Shown one piece after another: positions 21,052 through 32,168 of a stretch of 39,512 bases of DNA. Source of the DNA: Paramecium sonneborni (Eukaryota > Ciliophora > Oligohymenophorea > Peniculida > Parameciidae); assembly GCA_905182985.1 (NCBI GenBank), contig CAJJDN010000252.1, positions 1 to 39,512 of the forward strand, written 5' to 3'. Both the position numbers and the translations under genes were made by a program. A model generated the notes under the pieces. The model saw nothing but the letters and a program-made list of their open reading frames with translations, searched no databases and had not been told where the DNA came from. Numbering within the stretch: position 1 is the first letter of the stretch; every line of letters begins with the position of its first letter.

Positions 21052-23458
21052 TCATTGATATTTGATATGGTTAACAAAATCTTAATCAGTCTTTTCTGAA
21101 AACTTTTCCAAAATACAACCTCCTCTTTCCTTCATCAATATTCTTAAATCTTCTCCCTTAGTAGTTTCAAATTTTCCTTGCAATATTAAAGTTCAATTTG
21201 CTAATAAATATGGATATGGAGCTATAATTCGAACTGGAATCTTAGGGTTAACTTAATTTAGAATATAATTTAATACCCACTTCTAGGTGGAGATTAGTTT
21301 TAAACATTGGCTTTTTAAATTTTTCTAAAATCCCTTTATAATGACTATCCGAAGTTGCAATTTCATTTCCTTTTTTAACAGGACGGATAGACTTATCTCC
21401 CTTACTCGTTGCTAATGTAGTACCATAAGGAGAGAAGCATGCTGATAGGATTTCTTTAGTTTGACCATCCAATTAATTCTTCTATTCTTTCTTAATATTC
21501 CATATACGAATAGATTTATCTCCACTAGCAGATGCTAATTTAGTACCATCAGAAGAAAAACAGACCGAGAAGACCGCATCAGTATGACCATCTAGTATGG
21601 CTTTTTATTATCCTGTCTTAACATCCCATAAACGGACAGAATTATCCACACTAGCTGATGCTAATGTAGTACAATCAGGAGAGAAGTAGATTTAGAATAT
21701 AAACTTTGTATGACCTATTATTTTGGCTTTTATCAATCCTGTCTTAACTTCCCATATAGAGATAGTATTATTTGCATCACCTGATGCTAACAAAATACCA
21801 TCAGAAGAGTAGCATTATGATATAGATTCATGAGTATTTTACATTTAGTTAACCCTTTTATTTTCCTGCTTTAAGATCCCATAACATGATAGACTGATCA
21901 TTACAATATGTTAAGGTAGTGCCATCAGGAGAGAAACAAACAGAATAAATTATTCCATTCTTACCTTCCAATTTGAGTTTTTCTTATCCAGTCTTAACAT
22001 TCCATAAACGTACAGTCTAATCTTCACTACAAGATGCTAATGTAGCACCATCAGGAGAGAAGCATACTTACCAGATTCTTTCACTATGACCACAAAATTA
22101 GGCTTTGAATTCCATTACTTGAACATTCCATAGACAAATAGTTTAATCTCCACTACCAGACGCTAATGTATTACCATCAGGAGAGTAGCATACTGAAGTT
22201 ATACAATTAGTATGACGAGTTATTCTGGCATCTAACATACCTGTCTCAACATCCCATTAACAAATTGTCCCTCCCATACAACCCGATGCTAATTTAGTAC
22301 CATTGGGAGAGAAGCATACTGATTTGACAGCACTCATATGATTTCTCGTTAGGTACATATCTACTTTTTTAACATCCAATAAAAAAACAGTTTTAAAGCA
22401 AGCAGTTAATAATGTAGTACCATCAGGAGAGAACTAAACTTTGTCAATCCTAGTCGCCAAATTCAATTCTTATTTTTATTCTCCTTTTTTAAGATCCCAG
22501 AAAATTATCAACTAAGTTTATTTACAAGATGCAAATATAGCACTATCGGGAGAAAAGCAACATGGTGCTTAACTATCCAATTTAGCTTTTAATTATCCTG
22601 TCTAAACATCCCATAATTGAAGAGATTTATCAGCACTATCAGATGCGAATGTATTACTATCAGGAGAGAAACATTGTGGTTTCTGATTATCCAATTTGGT
22701 TTTTAACTATCCTGTCTTAACATCAATAAAAGCAATAAAGTTATTTCCAACAGATGCTAATGTACTACCATCAGGGGAGAATTAATATAGTTTCTGATTA
22801 TCAAATTTTGCTTTTTACTATCCTGTCTAAACATCCCATAAACGGAGAGACTCAGAACTATCAGATGCTAATTTAGTACCATCAGGAGAAAAACATACTT
22901 TGTTAATCATTTTAATGTGACCTTCCAATTTAGCTTTTTTTTTTTTTTCTTAACGTCCCACAAACGAATAATACTATCTAAACCACCAGATGCTAAAATC
23001 CTACCATCAGGAGAGAAGCATACTGATTATATTGTACTAGTATGACCATTCAATGTTGCTTTTTATTTTCCTTTCTTAATACTCCATAGACGGATAGAGT
23101 AATCTTAACTACTAGATGCAAATATATTGCCATCAGGAGAGTAACTAATAAATTAAGTGAATTTGATCCACTTTAGATAAATTAATTATCATTTGCTGTT
23201 AGGCGAATTAAGAATAATAGGAAATGAACAATATTTCTGTTTAATATTTTCTTAGTGAGACCTTAGTTGATTTATTAATAACTTTTTTCTGAATAGTCAA
23301 TTTGATTAAATTTATGTTCACGAATGTTTTTAAGGAAATTAGCAATAAATTGAAAGTTAGTTTTTCCAAAATTTAAATTCTTTGTTTGATTAAAATATCT
23401 CTTCTTCAATTTCTTTTGATGGTTCGAAAATCTCATAAAGATCTTCTTTCTTTTGCAT
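21052..23458 (-). pseudogene. WD40 repeat protein, about 15 repeats, decayed
   Basis: Starts MQKKEDLYEIFEPSKEIEEE at 23456-23458. A second frame gives the helical N-terminal piece FLKNIREHKFNQIDYSEKSY then TANDNQFIQSGSNSLN. From about 23160 to 21370 follow about 15 units of some 125 bp (42 residues), such as [25 protein letters not shown] and [20 protein letters not shown]. The last units degenerate (CFSPYGTTLATSKGDKSIR). The end reads LQGKFETTKGEDLRILMKER then GGCILEKFSEKTD, finishing at TGA 21052-21054. Such proteins fold as beta-propellers that scaffold complexes; about 14 units would make two propellers. Breaks include a frameshift near residue 31, a frameshift or deletion at about 23160, a 14-base homopolymer at 22935-22948, and TGA codons near 22785 and 21810-21840. 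Confidence 0.88.
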
Positions 23459-23459
23459 T

Positions 23460-23713
23460 ATTATTATTTTATTAATTTCTTTTAATTTACATTTCTTTTT
23501 CCTTCTAAAATCACAAATTAAAAATTAAAAGAAATTAAAAAAAATATTTTATGCATTTACATTAATAAGAAGACTTGATAGGAATGGGGTTGGCCCACTA
23601 GTATGTTTCTTTCAGCAGTCACATAATGTTGAATTCTCTAACCATGTTGTTGAATCTGCTAATTTATTTATTTTGAGGAAAAAAAAATTTGAAAAAAAAA
23701 AAAAAAATTTTTA
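23460..23713. other. contig end left of the gap
   Basis: About 250 bases without a gene. It is slightly less AT-rich near 23580-23660 (GGGGTTGGCCCAC), then a purine-rich poly-A run and TTTTTA immediately before the Ns. The homopolymer may be why the assembly stops here. Confidence 0.5.
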
Positions 23714-24529
23714 NNNNNNNNNNNNNNNNNNNNNNNNNNNNNNNNNNNNNNNNNNNNNNNNNNNNNNNNNNNNNNNNNNNNNNNNNNNNNNNNNNNNNNN
23801 NNNNNNNNNNNNNNNNNNNNNNNNNNNNNNNNNNNNNNNNNNNNNNNNNNNNNNNNNNNNNNNNNNNNNNNNNNNNNNNNNNNNNNNNNNNNNNNNNNNN
23901 NNNNNNNNNNNNNNNNNNNNNNNNNNNNNNNNNNNNNNNNNNNNNNNNNNNNNNNNNNNNNNNNNNNNNNNNNNNNNNNNNNNNNNNNNNNNNNNNNNNN
24001 NNNNNNNNNNNNNNNNNNNNNNNNNNNNNNNNNNNNNNNNNNNNNNNNNNNNNNNNNNNNNNNNNNNNNNNNNNNNNNNNNNNNNNNNNNNNNNNNNNNN
24101 NNNNNNNNNNNNNNNNNNNNNNNNNNNNNNNNNNNNNNNNNNNNNNNNNNNNNNNNNNNNNNNNNNNNNNNNNNNNNNNNNNNNNNNNNNNNNNNNNNNN
24201 NNNNNNNNNNNNNNNNNNNNNNNNNNNNNNNNNNNNNNNNNNNNNNNNNNNNNNNNNNNNNNNNNNNNNNNNNNNNNNNNNNNNNNNNNNNNNNNNNNNN
24301 NNNNNNNNNNNNNNNNNNNNNNNNNNNNNNNNNNNNNNNNNNNNNNNNNNNNNNNNNNNNNNNNNNNNNNNNNNNNNNNNNNNNNNNNNNNNNNNNNNNN
24401 NNNNNNNNNNNNNNNNNNNNNNNNNNNNNNNNNNNNNNNNNNNNNNNNNNNNNNNNNNNNNNNNNNNNNNNNNNNNNNNNNNNNNNNNNNNNNNNNNNNN
24501 NNNNNNNNNNNNNNNNNNNNNNNNNNNNN
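23714..24529. other. assembly gap, 816 N
   Basis: Unknown bases. Any open frame spanning this stretch is an artefact. Confidence 1.
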
Positions 24530-24610
24530 CCCAAACCCAAACCCAAACCCAAACCCAAACCCAAACCCAAACCCAAACCCAAACCCAACCCCAAACCCAA
24601 ACCCAAACCC
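24530..24610. repeat. telomeric repeat tract, CCCAAA units
   Basis: 81 bp of CCCAAA on the plus strand (TTTGGG on the other), about 13 units, with one variant near 24588-24593 that reads as the G4T2 unit. Both units are made by Paramecium telomerase. The C-rich strand reading 5' to 3' into the sequence is how the left end of a chromosome looks, so the chromosome would extend rightwards from 24530. It is immediately followed by GTTCTCGTAG and ordinary AT-rich DNA. Its internal position means either a scaffolding join, an alternative telomere-addition site, or germline interstitial repeats. Confidence 0.93.
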
Positions 24611-25400
24611 GTTCTCGTAGTTTTTGATTAACAGAATAATTTAATAAAATAGCACTGACTTTTAACAAAAAAATCTATTCCAAAAACGGATACTTCTGAA
24701 ATAATTTCCAATAAAAATAATAATAAAAGAAATCAAAATCATAACAAATATTCAAATAAATTATCATGTTATCATCATGATTGTATGATTGTTAGGAATC
24801 AGTTATATTTGAAAAAAATGATTTAAGGAAAGTATAAAAATCTCAGCAAATAGACAAAATTTCCATAATCAAATTCTTGGGCACCAGCAATTATTACTAG
24901 AAGTTATATTTGAAAAAATTTTTATTCAATTAACTGGTTTTAAATAGAGAGAAAAGTGATTTCAAAAATTATATTATAAAAGTATTTATACTATCAAATG
25001 AATTTAATATAATCCTCAATACATTTTTGGTAAAAAAGAATTAATTACAAATCCAAAATAGATAGATTTTATTGATTATATTTTCACTCATAACTTACAT
25101 CAAAAGTAGAACCATGGATTAAATCTTGAGCGCTGAAAAAGACTCTAAAAAGCATACAATTCGATGGAAATGGATAAACCGAAGCTGACTGCCTAAACTC
25201 CTAATAACCTAATAAATATGCAAGATAATCCATACTTAAATTGATAAATATTCTTGAGAAATATCATACCTTTTAGATTATTTGATAAAATATCTTGAGC
25301 AAGTAAATTTTGCTAATCATTTTTATTCAATTAAATTTAGGATAATCAACAAAAATAATTTGGGTTTAGAGATTTAGTAGAAATAGAAAAATTCCATCAT
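24611..25400. other. subtelomeric AT-rich stretch, no gene seen
   Basis: The first 800 bases right of the telomere hold only AT-rich sequence with short poly-A runs. A slightly G/C-richer patch at 25120-25200 gives no recognisable protein. Confidence 0.45.
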
Positions 25401-25740
25401 TTTGATATATATCGAAAAAATGGATGGAGAAAATAAAATGGAAATAAAAACAGCAACTCAACTTGAAAAAAAATTAAAGAATATATAAAGACAAATTCTA
25501 AAATATCATGTAAAAATGGGAAGGAATGAATATAAATAAATGAATACTAACAAAATAAGAAAGATAAGGTTAGTTAGACTAATGGAGATATGATGCAAAG
25601 AACATGATAAATAATTCTTTTTATAAGACCATGTAAATGAAAATTTAGCTTAATACAGATAAGGAATGAAATGGGGTAGATTCTATGAAATTATTTAATA
25701 AAAAAAAAGCAAAAAACAAGAAAGATGAAATGAATTATCT
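25401..25740 (+). pseudogene. unrecognised lysine-rich fragment
   Basis: From ATG near 25423 the ciliate-code frame reads MDGENKMEIKTATQLEKKLK and more lysine-rich sequence, meets a TGA near 25590, and goes on with NENLAQYRQGMKWGRFYEII before another TGA. The last motif (GMKWGRFYEI) faintly recalls the MORN-like repeats elsewhere in the window. Too weak to assign. Confidence 0.22.
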
Positions 25741-25849
25741 TTTAGACAAAATTTAGATCTATGATAAAAGAATATGGAATATTTAAAAATAAACCAGAAA
25801 CAACAATCAGAATAATGATAAAATATTTTTGTTTTATTAAACATTAAAC

Positions 25850-26490
25850 ATTTGATTTTAAGTATATGGAGATCTAAATTAAGAATAAATTGTTAAAGAA
25901 AACTAGCAAGTGCTTGAAAATTAAAAAAATAATTATAGAAAGAGTAAAAGGAAAGTATTTTATTAGAGGAATTATAGAGTAAAAGGAAAGTTTTTATTAG
26001 ATGCATTCACTAAAGAGAATGAAAATAATTAGAATTTATAAATAAAGAACTGAAAACTGAATTTCAATTTGTTTTAGATTAAATATAATAGAATAAGATA
26101 GGTAACATAAAGAAATTAGATTAAAGCAAGATTTATATAGTCTAATAAACATTAGAGAATGAATTAATTAATGAAATTAATAGTTTAATGAAGATCTAGC
26201 AAAAATATATCCAAAATATAAATTTAGACAGTTAACACTTTTTAAAGTTGAAAATTGAATGATTATTGTTTATGGACAATTAAATTTAACATTAGAAAAT
26301 CTGTTCACAAAATTTGAGAATAATTATTAACTTATTTAAAAAAAAATGCTTATCATAAAATAAGAGAATAGATTAGTGAGTTATTGACTAATGCATTAAA
26401 TGAAATAGAAATACAATTTAAATACTTAGACTCTTTCACTAAATTTCTATTGAATAAATTTACAAATGCTTAATATTTATATATCCTAGA
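25850..26490 (+). pseudogene. unrecognised Q- and N-rich helical protein relic
   Basis: Overlapping plus-strand pieces look like one helical protein: ELKTEFQFVLDQIQQNKIGN and TLENELINEINSLMKIQQKY (26050-26220), FNEDLAKIYPKYKFRQLTLF and GQLNLTLENLFTKFENNY (26185-26330), KIREQISELLTNALNEIEIQ (26360-26415). TGA codons and frame changes break it. A 25-30 bp local duplication (GAGTAAAAGGAAAGT-type) occurs at 25940-25995. Family unknown. Confidence 0.35.
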
Positions 26491-26622
26491 TTTTAATAAT
26501 TATTTTCTATGAATCTAAATAAATTTATTGAATTACTTAATAATTCGAAAATCTATCTAATAATAGTTTATTATTTAATGGAACTTCCTCGTATTATTTT
26601 ATTTTAGAAACAAGATCAATTT

Positions 26623-27930
26623 TCAATTATTTAGAATTATTAATTTAGACATCTTTACCTTTTATTAAAAATTACCAATAAATTCTTTTGTTGTACCTCC
26701 AAAAACTTTAATTATACTTAAATCTATCTAAAACCCATCCATAAGTTCTAACCTTTATTGATAATACTATAATACAATTCAATATGTCATTCGGTATATC
26801 TTCTTCCTTTTGAAGTGTCTTAAAATAGAAGGATTAAAAGCTTCTTTATTATGAATTTATTATTAAATTACATCAAACTAATCAGTATACTCTCTAGTTT
26901 TTTAACGATGAGAGAACTTCTATTAAATATCTTTGGAAAAAGGAAACTTTTTATCTCCAAAATATGGCATTTTCAATGAGATCTTCTTAAGTTCTTTTAT
27001 TGATATATCAATAAGATATTTATACATAATATTATCTACAAATATCTTAATCAATTTCTAAATAAAAGAGTTTTAAATGAATTAAAATTTCTATCTCTCT
27101 GACAATGATTCCATAAACTGTAACTAATATGCTTGCTTCTATTATTGGGATATCCAGATATTAATACACCTCTTAAAAGTTTCTGAGTTTTGTTCAATTC
27201 TGCAGAAATATATTAATTTGCTTAATTATCATTCACCCAATAAAATTAAAAGTGATCCTCTACTGCTGTAACTTTATAACTGAACATATTAGGAAGGGAT
27301 AATATTATTTTTCTTATCTTATAGTAGAGGGTAAATCGTTGCACTATTCTAGAAAATATCTATTAAGAATGTATTAGGATTCTAAGTTTTTGCAATTGTT
27401 CACAATCTTGTAAGATTTTCAAATAAATCATCTCTGCTTTTTATTAATAATCAATCAATTCATTGGTGTTCATTCATTTAATATTTTTAAATTTTCAATA
27501 AATTTAAATTATCATTAATATTAAGACAAGCATTATTGCATTATTTTATCCCAATATAAAATATCAATACATCCTCAATCTAATTAGTCGCTTCCTCTTT
27601 CTATTCCTAATTTGAAAATTAATCCCCTAATAAATATTAATTGGCTACTAAAATTCCAATATCATTGTCCAAAACTCTTCCACTATAACTATTTTTTGAT
27701 AATTTAGACACCTAGAGAGCTTAAGATATATTTCTATTAATAAATAAAGACTTTGAATATATTTTACAAGTGATTATAGTTATCTTAATTTCTATATCAT
27801 TTTAACAATGTCTAAAAACTACTTTATTAAAATTTAATATGTTAATATAAGCATAATACTATTTGTTGAATCTAAAATACTAAGAACAATAATAAATACA
27901 TCTATTTTTTTCTTCAATACAATAGCACAT
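26623..27930 (-). pseudogene. unrecognised conserved-looking protein, three frames, about 430 codons
   Basis: Three minus-strand frames follow each other with short overlaps. The first (27460-27930, 156 codons from ATG 27928) includes KSLFINRNISQALQVSKLSK, NSYSGRVLDNDIGILVANQY and FYIGIKQCNNACLNINDN. The second (27051-27473, 140 codons) includes NELIDYQQKAEMIYLKILQD, HFQFYWVNDNQANQYISAEL and KLLRGVLISGYPNNRSKHIS. The third (26623 to about 27075) includes ISIKELKKISLKMPYFGDKK, TREYTDQFDVIQQQ and DGFQIDLSIIKVFGGTTKE, with one TGA at 26779-26781. Only two frame changes and one TGA separate it from a continuous protein, so the decay is recent, or these are sequencing errors. I do not recognise the family; the composition is that of a soluble, largely helical protein. 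Confidence 0.55.
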
Positions 27931-28440
27931 TTGTTTTTATGATTAACAATGGTTTGTTCTAATTAATTGATCAATTGAAGATTAATAAGAAAGTTTTTAA
28001 AAAATCAAAGAATTAGGATTGAGAATCTCATAAATTATTATTGTAATTTCTTAAAGAATTGAATGAAATAGAGGTGCTATTTAAATAAATTGATTATACA
28101 TAATAGCATGATTGTTATTATTTTAATCTCTTTACTATATACCTATATTATTCAGTTATGAAATTATATATCTAAATCTATACATATAAATCATCATCAT
28201 CACCATTTTCACATAATACCACTATATATGACAACGATTTTGAGATTGTTATTTTTACACTTCATGCATTATAATTTATTATGTAGCTAATTACATTAAG
28301 ATCTATTCAAAATTAGGTTGATTTATTTATAAATTTTGTATTAACTTCTATTCTTTTTAATCCAACCATTTGAAATTTAAGTTTGATGTTACTTTTAAGC
28401 AGCACAATTACTTGATTTGCGAATAAATGAGAATTGATTT
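27931..28440. other. AT-rich stretch, no gene seen
   Basis: Contains an ATCATCATCACCATT microsatellite-like patch near 28190-28210. No convincing translation until the kinase fragment. Confidence 0.35.
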
Positions 28441-28449
28441 TTATTAAGT

Positions 28450-28958
28450 TATAAAGGATAGGACACGATTAGATTACCTTCATAAACTTAATTATGTTTG
28501 TAGATTTTGGTTTTGCTGATATTGTAGATAACAAAAAATAATATATCAGAAAATGTGGAACAATTAATTATATGTCACCAGAATTACTAATATCTGAAAA
28601 ATATATTCAGGCAAGTCTCCTTAAAAAATCTGATATATTTGCTTTAGCTACTCTAATCTTTATACTATATTATGGATTTCCTCCATTCTCTTAGGCATCT
28701 TAAGACTGTCTTTATTGGAAAATGATATCTGGATAAAAATGGAATTAATTTTGGAAACTTGTTAATAGAAATACTAAATATAATATATTTTAAGAATTAT
28801 TTTAAAATATGATATACTTTATTTCATTAATTTATTATATTCTATTCTATATCACTTTATCACCTAATCTTGTAAATAGATATAATATTGAATAAGTACT
28901 CAATCATCCCTAGATTGATGGAAATCACGATCTAAACTAATTAGTTAACTTTATTTGA
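28450..28958 (+). pseudogene. protein kinase C-lobe fragment
   Basis: A 154-codon frame (ATG 28494 to TGA 28956-28958) covers the C-lobe of a Ser/Thr kinase. MFVDFGFADI carries the DFG motif, GTINYMSPELL is the P+1 loop with SPE for APE, KKSDIFALATLIFILYYGFP is helix F, and NRYNIEQVLNHP carries the closing arginine. Just upstream, GHDQITFINLIMFVDFG looks like a degraded catalytic loop in which HRD-x-K-x-x-N has lost its arginine and lysine. The whole N-lobe (glycine loop, VAIK lysine, helix C) is absent. About 15 hydrophobic residues inserted before LSPN (28810-28855) may be a retained or damaged intron. It would not be catalytic. Confidence 0.82.
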
Positions 28959-29320
28959 TTTTATATACATTTTTAAGATACTATGATCGATCATTATTTA
29001 TTATATTACTTTTATTTTTGTAGAAATCTTAGTTTAATATGATAATCTATAATTTTAAAACTACTACTTGCATATATTTAATAATAAAAAGAGTTTAAGC
29101 AGTTTGGAATATAGACCTTATAATCTCTGTGAATATAATATAATTAATGATATGAAAATATATTTAGATAATAATAGCTGTAAAGTATTATAGATTAAAT
29201 TATTTAAAATTTGTTTTTTAAGAATTTCTTAAAATAATTGAATTTTGATTTCTATCATAGCATAAAATGTATCTAAAATCATTTTAAATAATTTGAACAA
29301 AGTATGAAATTATAATATAT
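28959..29320. other. AT-rich stretch, no gene seen
   Basis: Beyond the kinase TGA there is only AT-rich sequence with no recognised motif. Confidence 0.4.
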
Positions 29321-29324
29321 CATT

Positions 29325-29445
29325 AATATTCTAGATTTAAATCTACCATTAATATAGATTGCCATCCTATTGCAAATTCTTTCAGCTTCATCTATTGTGT
29401 GAATAGTTAAAAAACAAAACTTTATCGGAATTGGACTCCTTATTG
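29325..29445 (-). pseudogene. ABC transporter (ABCA-type) nucleotide-binding domain fragment
   Basis: A short minus-strand piece reads FLTIHTIDEAERICNRMAIY followed by INGRFKS. This matches the H-loop region of ABCA-family nucleotide-binding domains (ILTTHSMDEAExLCxRIAIMVNGxFKCIGS). The switch histidine is present. Walker A, the LSGG signature and Walker B were not found in the flanking few hundred bases on this strand, so only a 30-residue scrap of a protein normally over 1,500 residues long remains. Confidence 0.65.
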
Positions 29446-29622
29446 TATTGCATTCCTTAAAATTTTCAGGCAACTCTGAATTTCATCTCTTCTTTCTCTA
29501 TATATATAATTAATTTATTGGGAGAAAATTAGCTTTTATCATACTGATATACTCTATTTAATATAAAAAAATATCGCTTAATTCTTTTAGAATATGATGG
29601 AAGTCGATTCAATAATCTTATC

Positions 29623-29817
29623 TCATTCTTCTTTTTAATTTTTAAATTAATGAATTATACAAGATTCCCCATGTTTTTTTAATGTCATTTAAGATCCCTA
29701 TACTTTATTTATTACGTAACTCATCTTCACCTAATATTCCAGACCTTTTTTAGTTTTATTTGGATCATCCATTAAGATTAATTCTTTAATGTTAAACCCT
29801 TTCTCTATTAATGTCAT
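29623..29817 (-). pseudogene. unrecognised fragment
   Basis: A 64-codon frame from ATG 29815-29817 reads MTLIEKGFNIKELILMDDPN and KTKKGLEYQVKMSYVINKVQ before fading. A second frame continues with KKTWGILYNSLIQKLKRRMR and FHHILKELSDIFLYQIEYIS. Composition is coding-like; family unknown. Its relation to the ABC fragment downstream on the same strand is unclear and no ABC motif is seen in it. Confidence 0.3.
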
Positions 29818-30007
29818 ATTTTTGAAAAAGTTTTATTATCTTCTTCTTTTATATTGATCTTGTATATATTATGACAACTTAATTGCGTTTTTTATTAATT
29901 TTCAATGGCATAAGCTTTCGATTAATTCTTTATAAAATAAAACTATATTAACATAAAATTTTTGATCAATAAATTTAAAATTAAAATCCTTGTCTTATTT
30001 TTACACA

Positions 30008-31087
30008 TCATAATATTTTTATTAATAGCTAATAATAATTTTATATTATTGATGTTACAGAAACAAACATCACAATTCTTATTTCTGAATACTTTCTAAT
30101 CTAAATTTCAAATGATCCTTATTTTCCTCCATCCCAAGTGATTAAATACTCTCCATCATCACTTAAACATCCCTGTATATAATAATCATTAAACTAAATT
30201 GACTAATCTAAAATAAAATCTTCATTTTCTTATTTTGATAAAATATTCACTGTTTTGCCATTCTTATTCACAAGTGTATTTTTCTCTTTTACATATTTTT
30301 AAGGGAAAAATCCATAACATGATGTTGAATTATTTTTTATATAAATATTCTTTATCTTTCGAAAAATTTAAGAAGCATTATATTTCTAATATAGACTCAA
30401 ATATTCTTTGCAATACTTTTAAAAAGTGAAGAGTGAATCATTTACCCAGCATAATCTAAAACCATCTCCCTCAAATTTTTATATTTAAACCCACTTCTTA
30501 TTCTGATTATTATCTTTTATGAATTGAAATATGATTATTAATTTATCATATCCAGATGAAAGAAGTTAGTTGCCATTTTCATTGATACTCAACGCCCAAA
30601 CAAAATCTTTATGGTCATTCATAGTTTATATGCATGACCAACCATTCTAAAGTTTCCAAATTTAAATATTACTGCTTCCAGAGATAATTCAGTCTTCTCT
30701 TTCATTCAAAATAACACTTAATATTTAACTATCCTTTCCTTTTTATTTATTTAAATATTTTTTAGAATTTCCATTAATCAAGGTCCAAAGAATCATCTAT
30801 TTATCTTCACTTCCAGATATCATATTGCTTGGCTTTCTGAAAAAGTTTATTGTAATGACATCTAAAGTGTGGGATTTGTAGGTTTAATGTAATTTCAGTA
30901 TTTACTATGAAAATTAGCAGATCTTTAATTAGTTTTTACAACCAACAACCACAATATGATTATCAGAGCAAATGCCAATTGCTCCACACCATTAATACTA
31001 TTTCATTGCAAATCTATAAATCAATTCATACTTGCTTGACTTTTTGGGTTATTAAGTTGTATTTACATTTATATATTATTTTAACAT
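30008..31087 (-). pseudogene. WD40 repeat protein, one premature TGA
   Basis: From ATG 31085-31087 (MLKQYINVNTTQQ) a single frame of 360 codons runs to TGA 30008-30010, interrupted only by TGA 30689-30691 (codon 133). WD40 units are clear: QWCGAIGICSDNHIVVVGCK, KPSNMISGSEDKQMILWTLI, IISGSSNIQIWKLQNGWSC, DHKDFVWALSINENGNQLLS, GYDKLIIIFQFIKD. The C-terminal block (SCYGFFPQKYV, LVNKNGKTVNI, YYIQGCLSDDGEYLITWD then IQIRKY) is the usual end of a Paramecium WD40 family whose members carry a longer N-terminal region. Here the frame upstream is closed by TGA and that region is not found in frame. A frameshift upstream plus one stop suggest recent inactivation, or a shortened product of 132 residues. 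Confidence 0.85.
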
Positions 31088-31155
31088 TATTTTATGATCG
31101 AATCAATTACTAAAAGTCTTTAAATAATTTGAAGTTAAAACTATTGAGAAAAAGA

Positions 31156-31905
31156 ATGAAAAAAAATATCATAGATAAATTGGCTTTATATTCCACTCAT
31201 ATAAAGCTTCCAAAAAAACTTAGAAATGATTAACTTTAATTTGAACTAGAATAGAAGGCTAATGTTGTTAAATTTATAGCAAATGAATTTGAATCATTGA
31301 AAATCTAAATAATTTCAAAAATTTAGAGCAAAAATATACCAATCAAAAATAGATAACCCATTTTTCGAAATTGAGAAATTAACTATTGTTAAGGGTAAGC
31401 TTCAATGGGAGGAATATACTCTATCAAAAACTCTTAATAAAAAAACATCGAATAGATGTAGATTAAGCATATACTGGATTTTAAGCAATAGAAAAGATAA
31501 AACTTAAAATTTCACTATAAATAATTTTTATGGATTTTGAAAATTTTAGGATATTTAATATTAATAGTTTTTTGAATTGATGCAATAATAAATAATGATA
31601 GTTATTTATTAAGGACAGAATTAAGAAAATTATATATAAAGTTCAAATTGAGGTCTTGATAATTTTCTTCAAAAACTTGTTACTTAATCAGATTTAGAAG
31701 CATAATTAAGCTTTTTATTAATTAATTGTTTTATTAAAAAATTTTTTTCCAAAATGAAACAGATTGCACTTCATTTTGAGTTGTAATATGAATTTCAAAA
31801 TTATGATATAATATTATATCACCTTAAAAAATCACTTAAAATATAAAATTTTAGAATTAAAATATTATTAAGAATCTAAAATGACAAATTTACTTGAACT
31901 TAAAT
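31156..31905 (+). pseudogene. unrecognised helical protein relic with in-frame TGA codons
   Basis: From ATG 31156 one frame reads MKKNIIDKLALYSTHIKLPK, ELEQKANVVKFIANEFESLK, ending at TGA 31372. The next frame, overlapping there, continues for about 180 codons: FEIEKLTIVKGKLQWEEYTL, RCRLSIYWILSNRKDKTQNF, GLDNFLQKLVTQSDLEAQLS, MKQIALHFELQYEFQNYDII. It contains TGA codons near 31537, 31648 and 31893. One frameshift and three TGAs separate it from a complete reading. Composition is strongly coding; family unknown. It starts about 70 bp from the divergent WD40 relic. Confidence 0.42.
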
Positions 31906-32168
31906 GATATATTGATGAGATTAGGCGAAGTGAATGTACATTTATGATTTTAAGATTTAAATTCTTCATTAATTTTACTTTAAATAATATTTTCGCCAGT
32001 ACTCCAAAATATAATTTATAGCAAATTAATCATACTTATATATCTTAAATTCGACAAATTGGATTTCACTAATAACTATAACTCCTTGGGACCTTATTTA
32101 TCTCGATGGCTGTTAAACCTGCTATAAATATAGAAATCTGAAATATGAATTCATTTAAGAATGCTCAA

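Noticed and set aside
23664..24668. Open frames of over 300 codons on both strands
   Set aside because: They consist of Ns plus the telomere repeat read as protein (PN, QT, GL or WV dipeptides).
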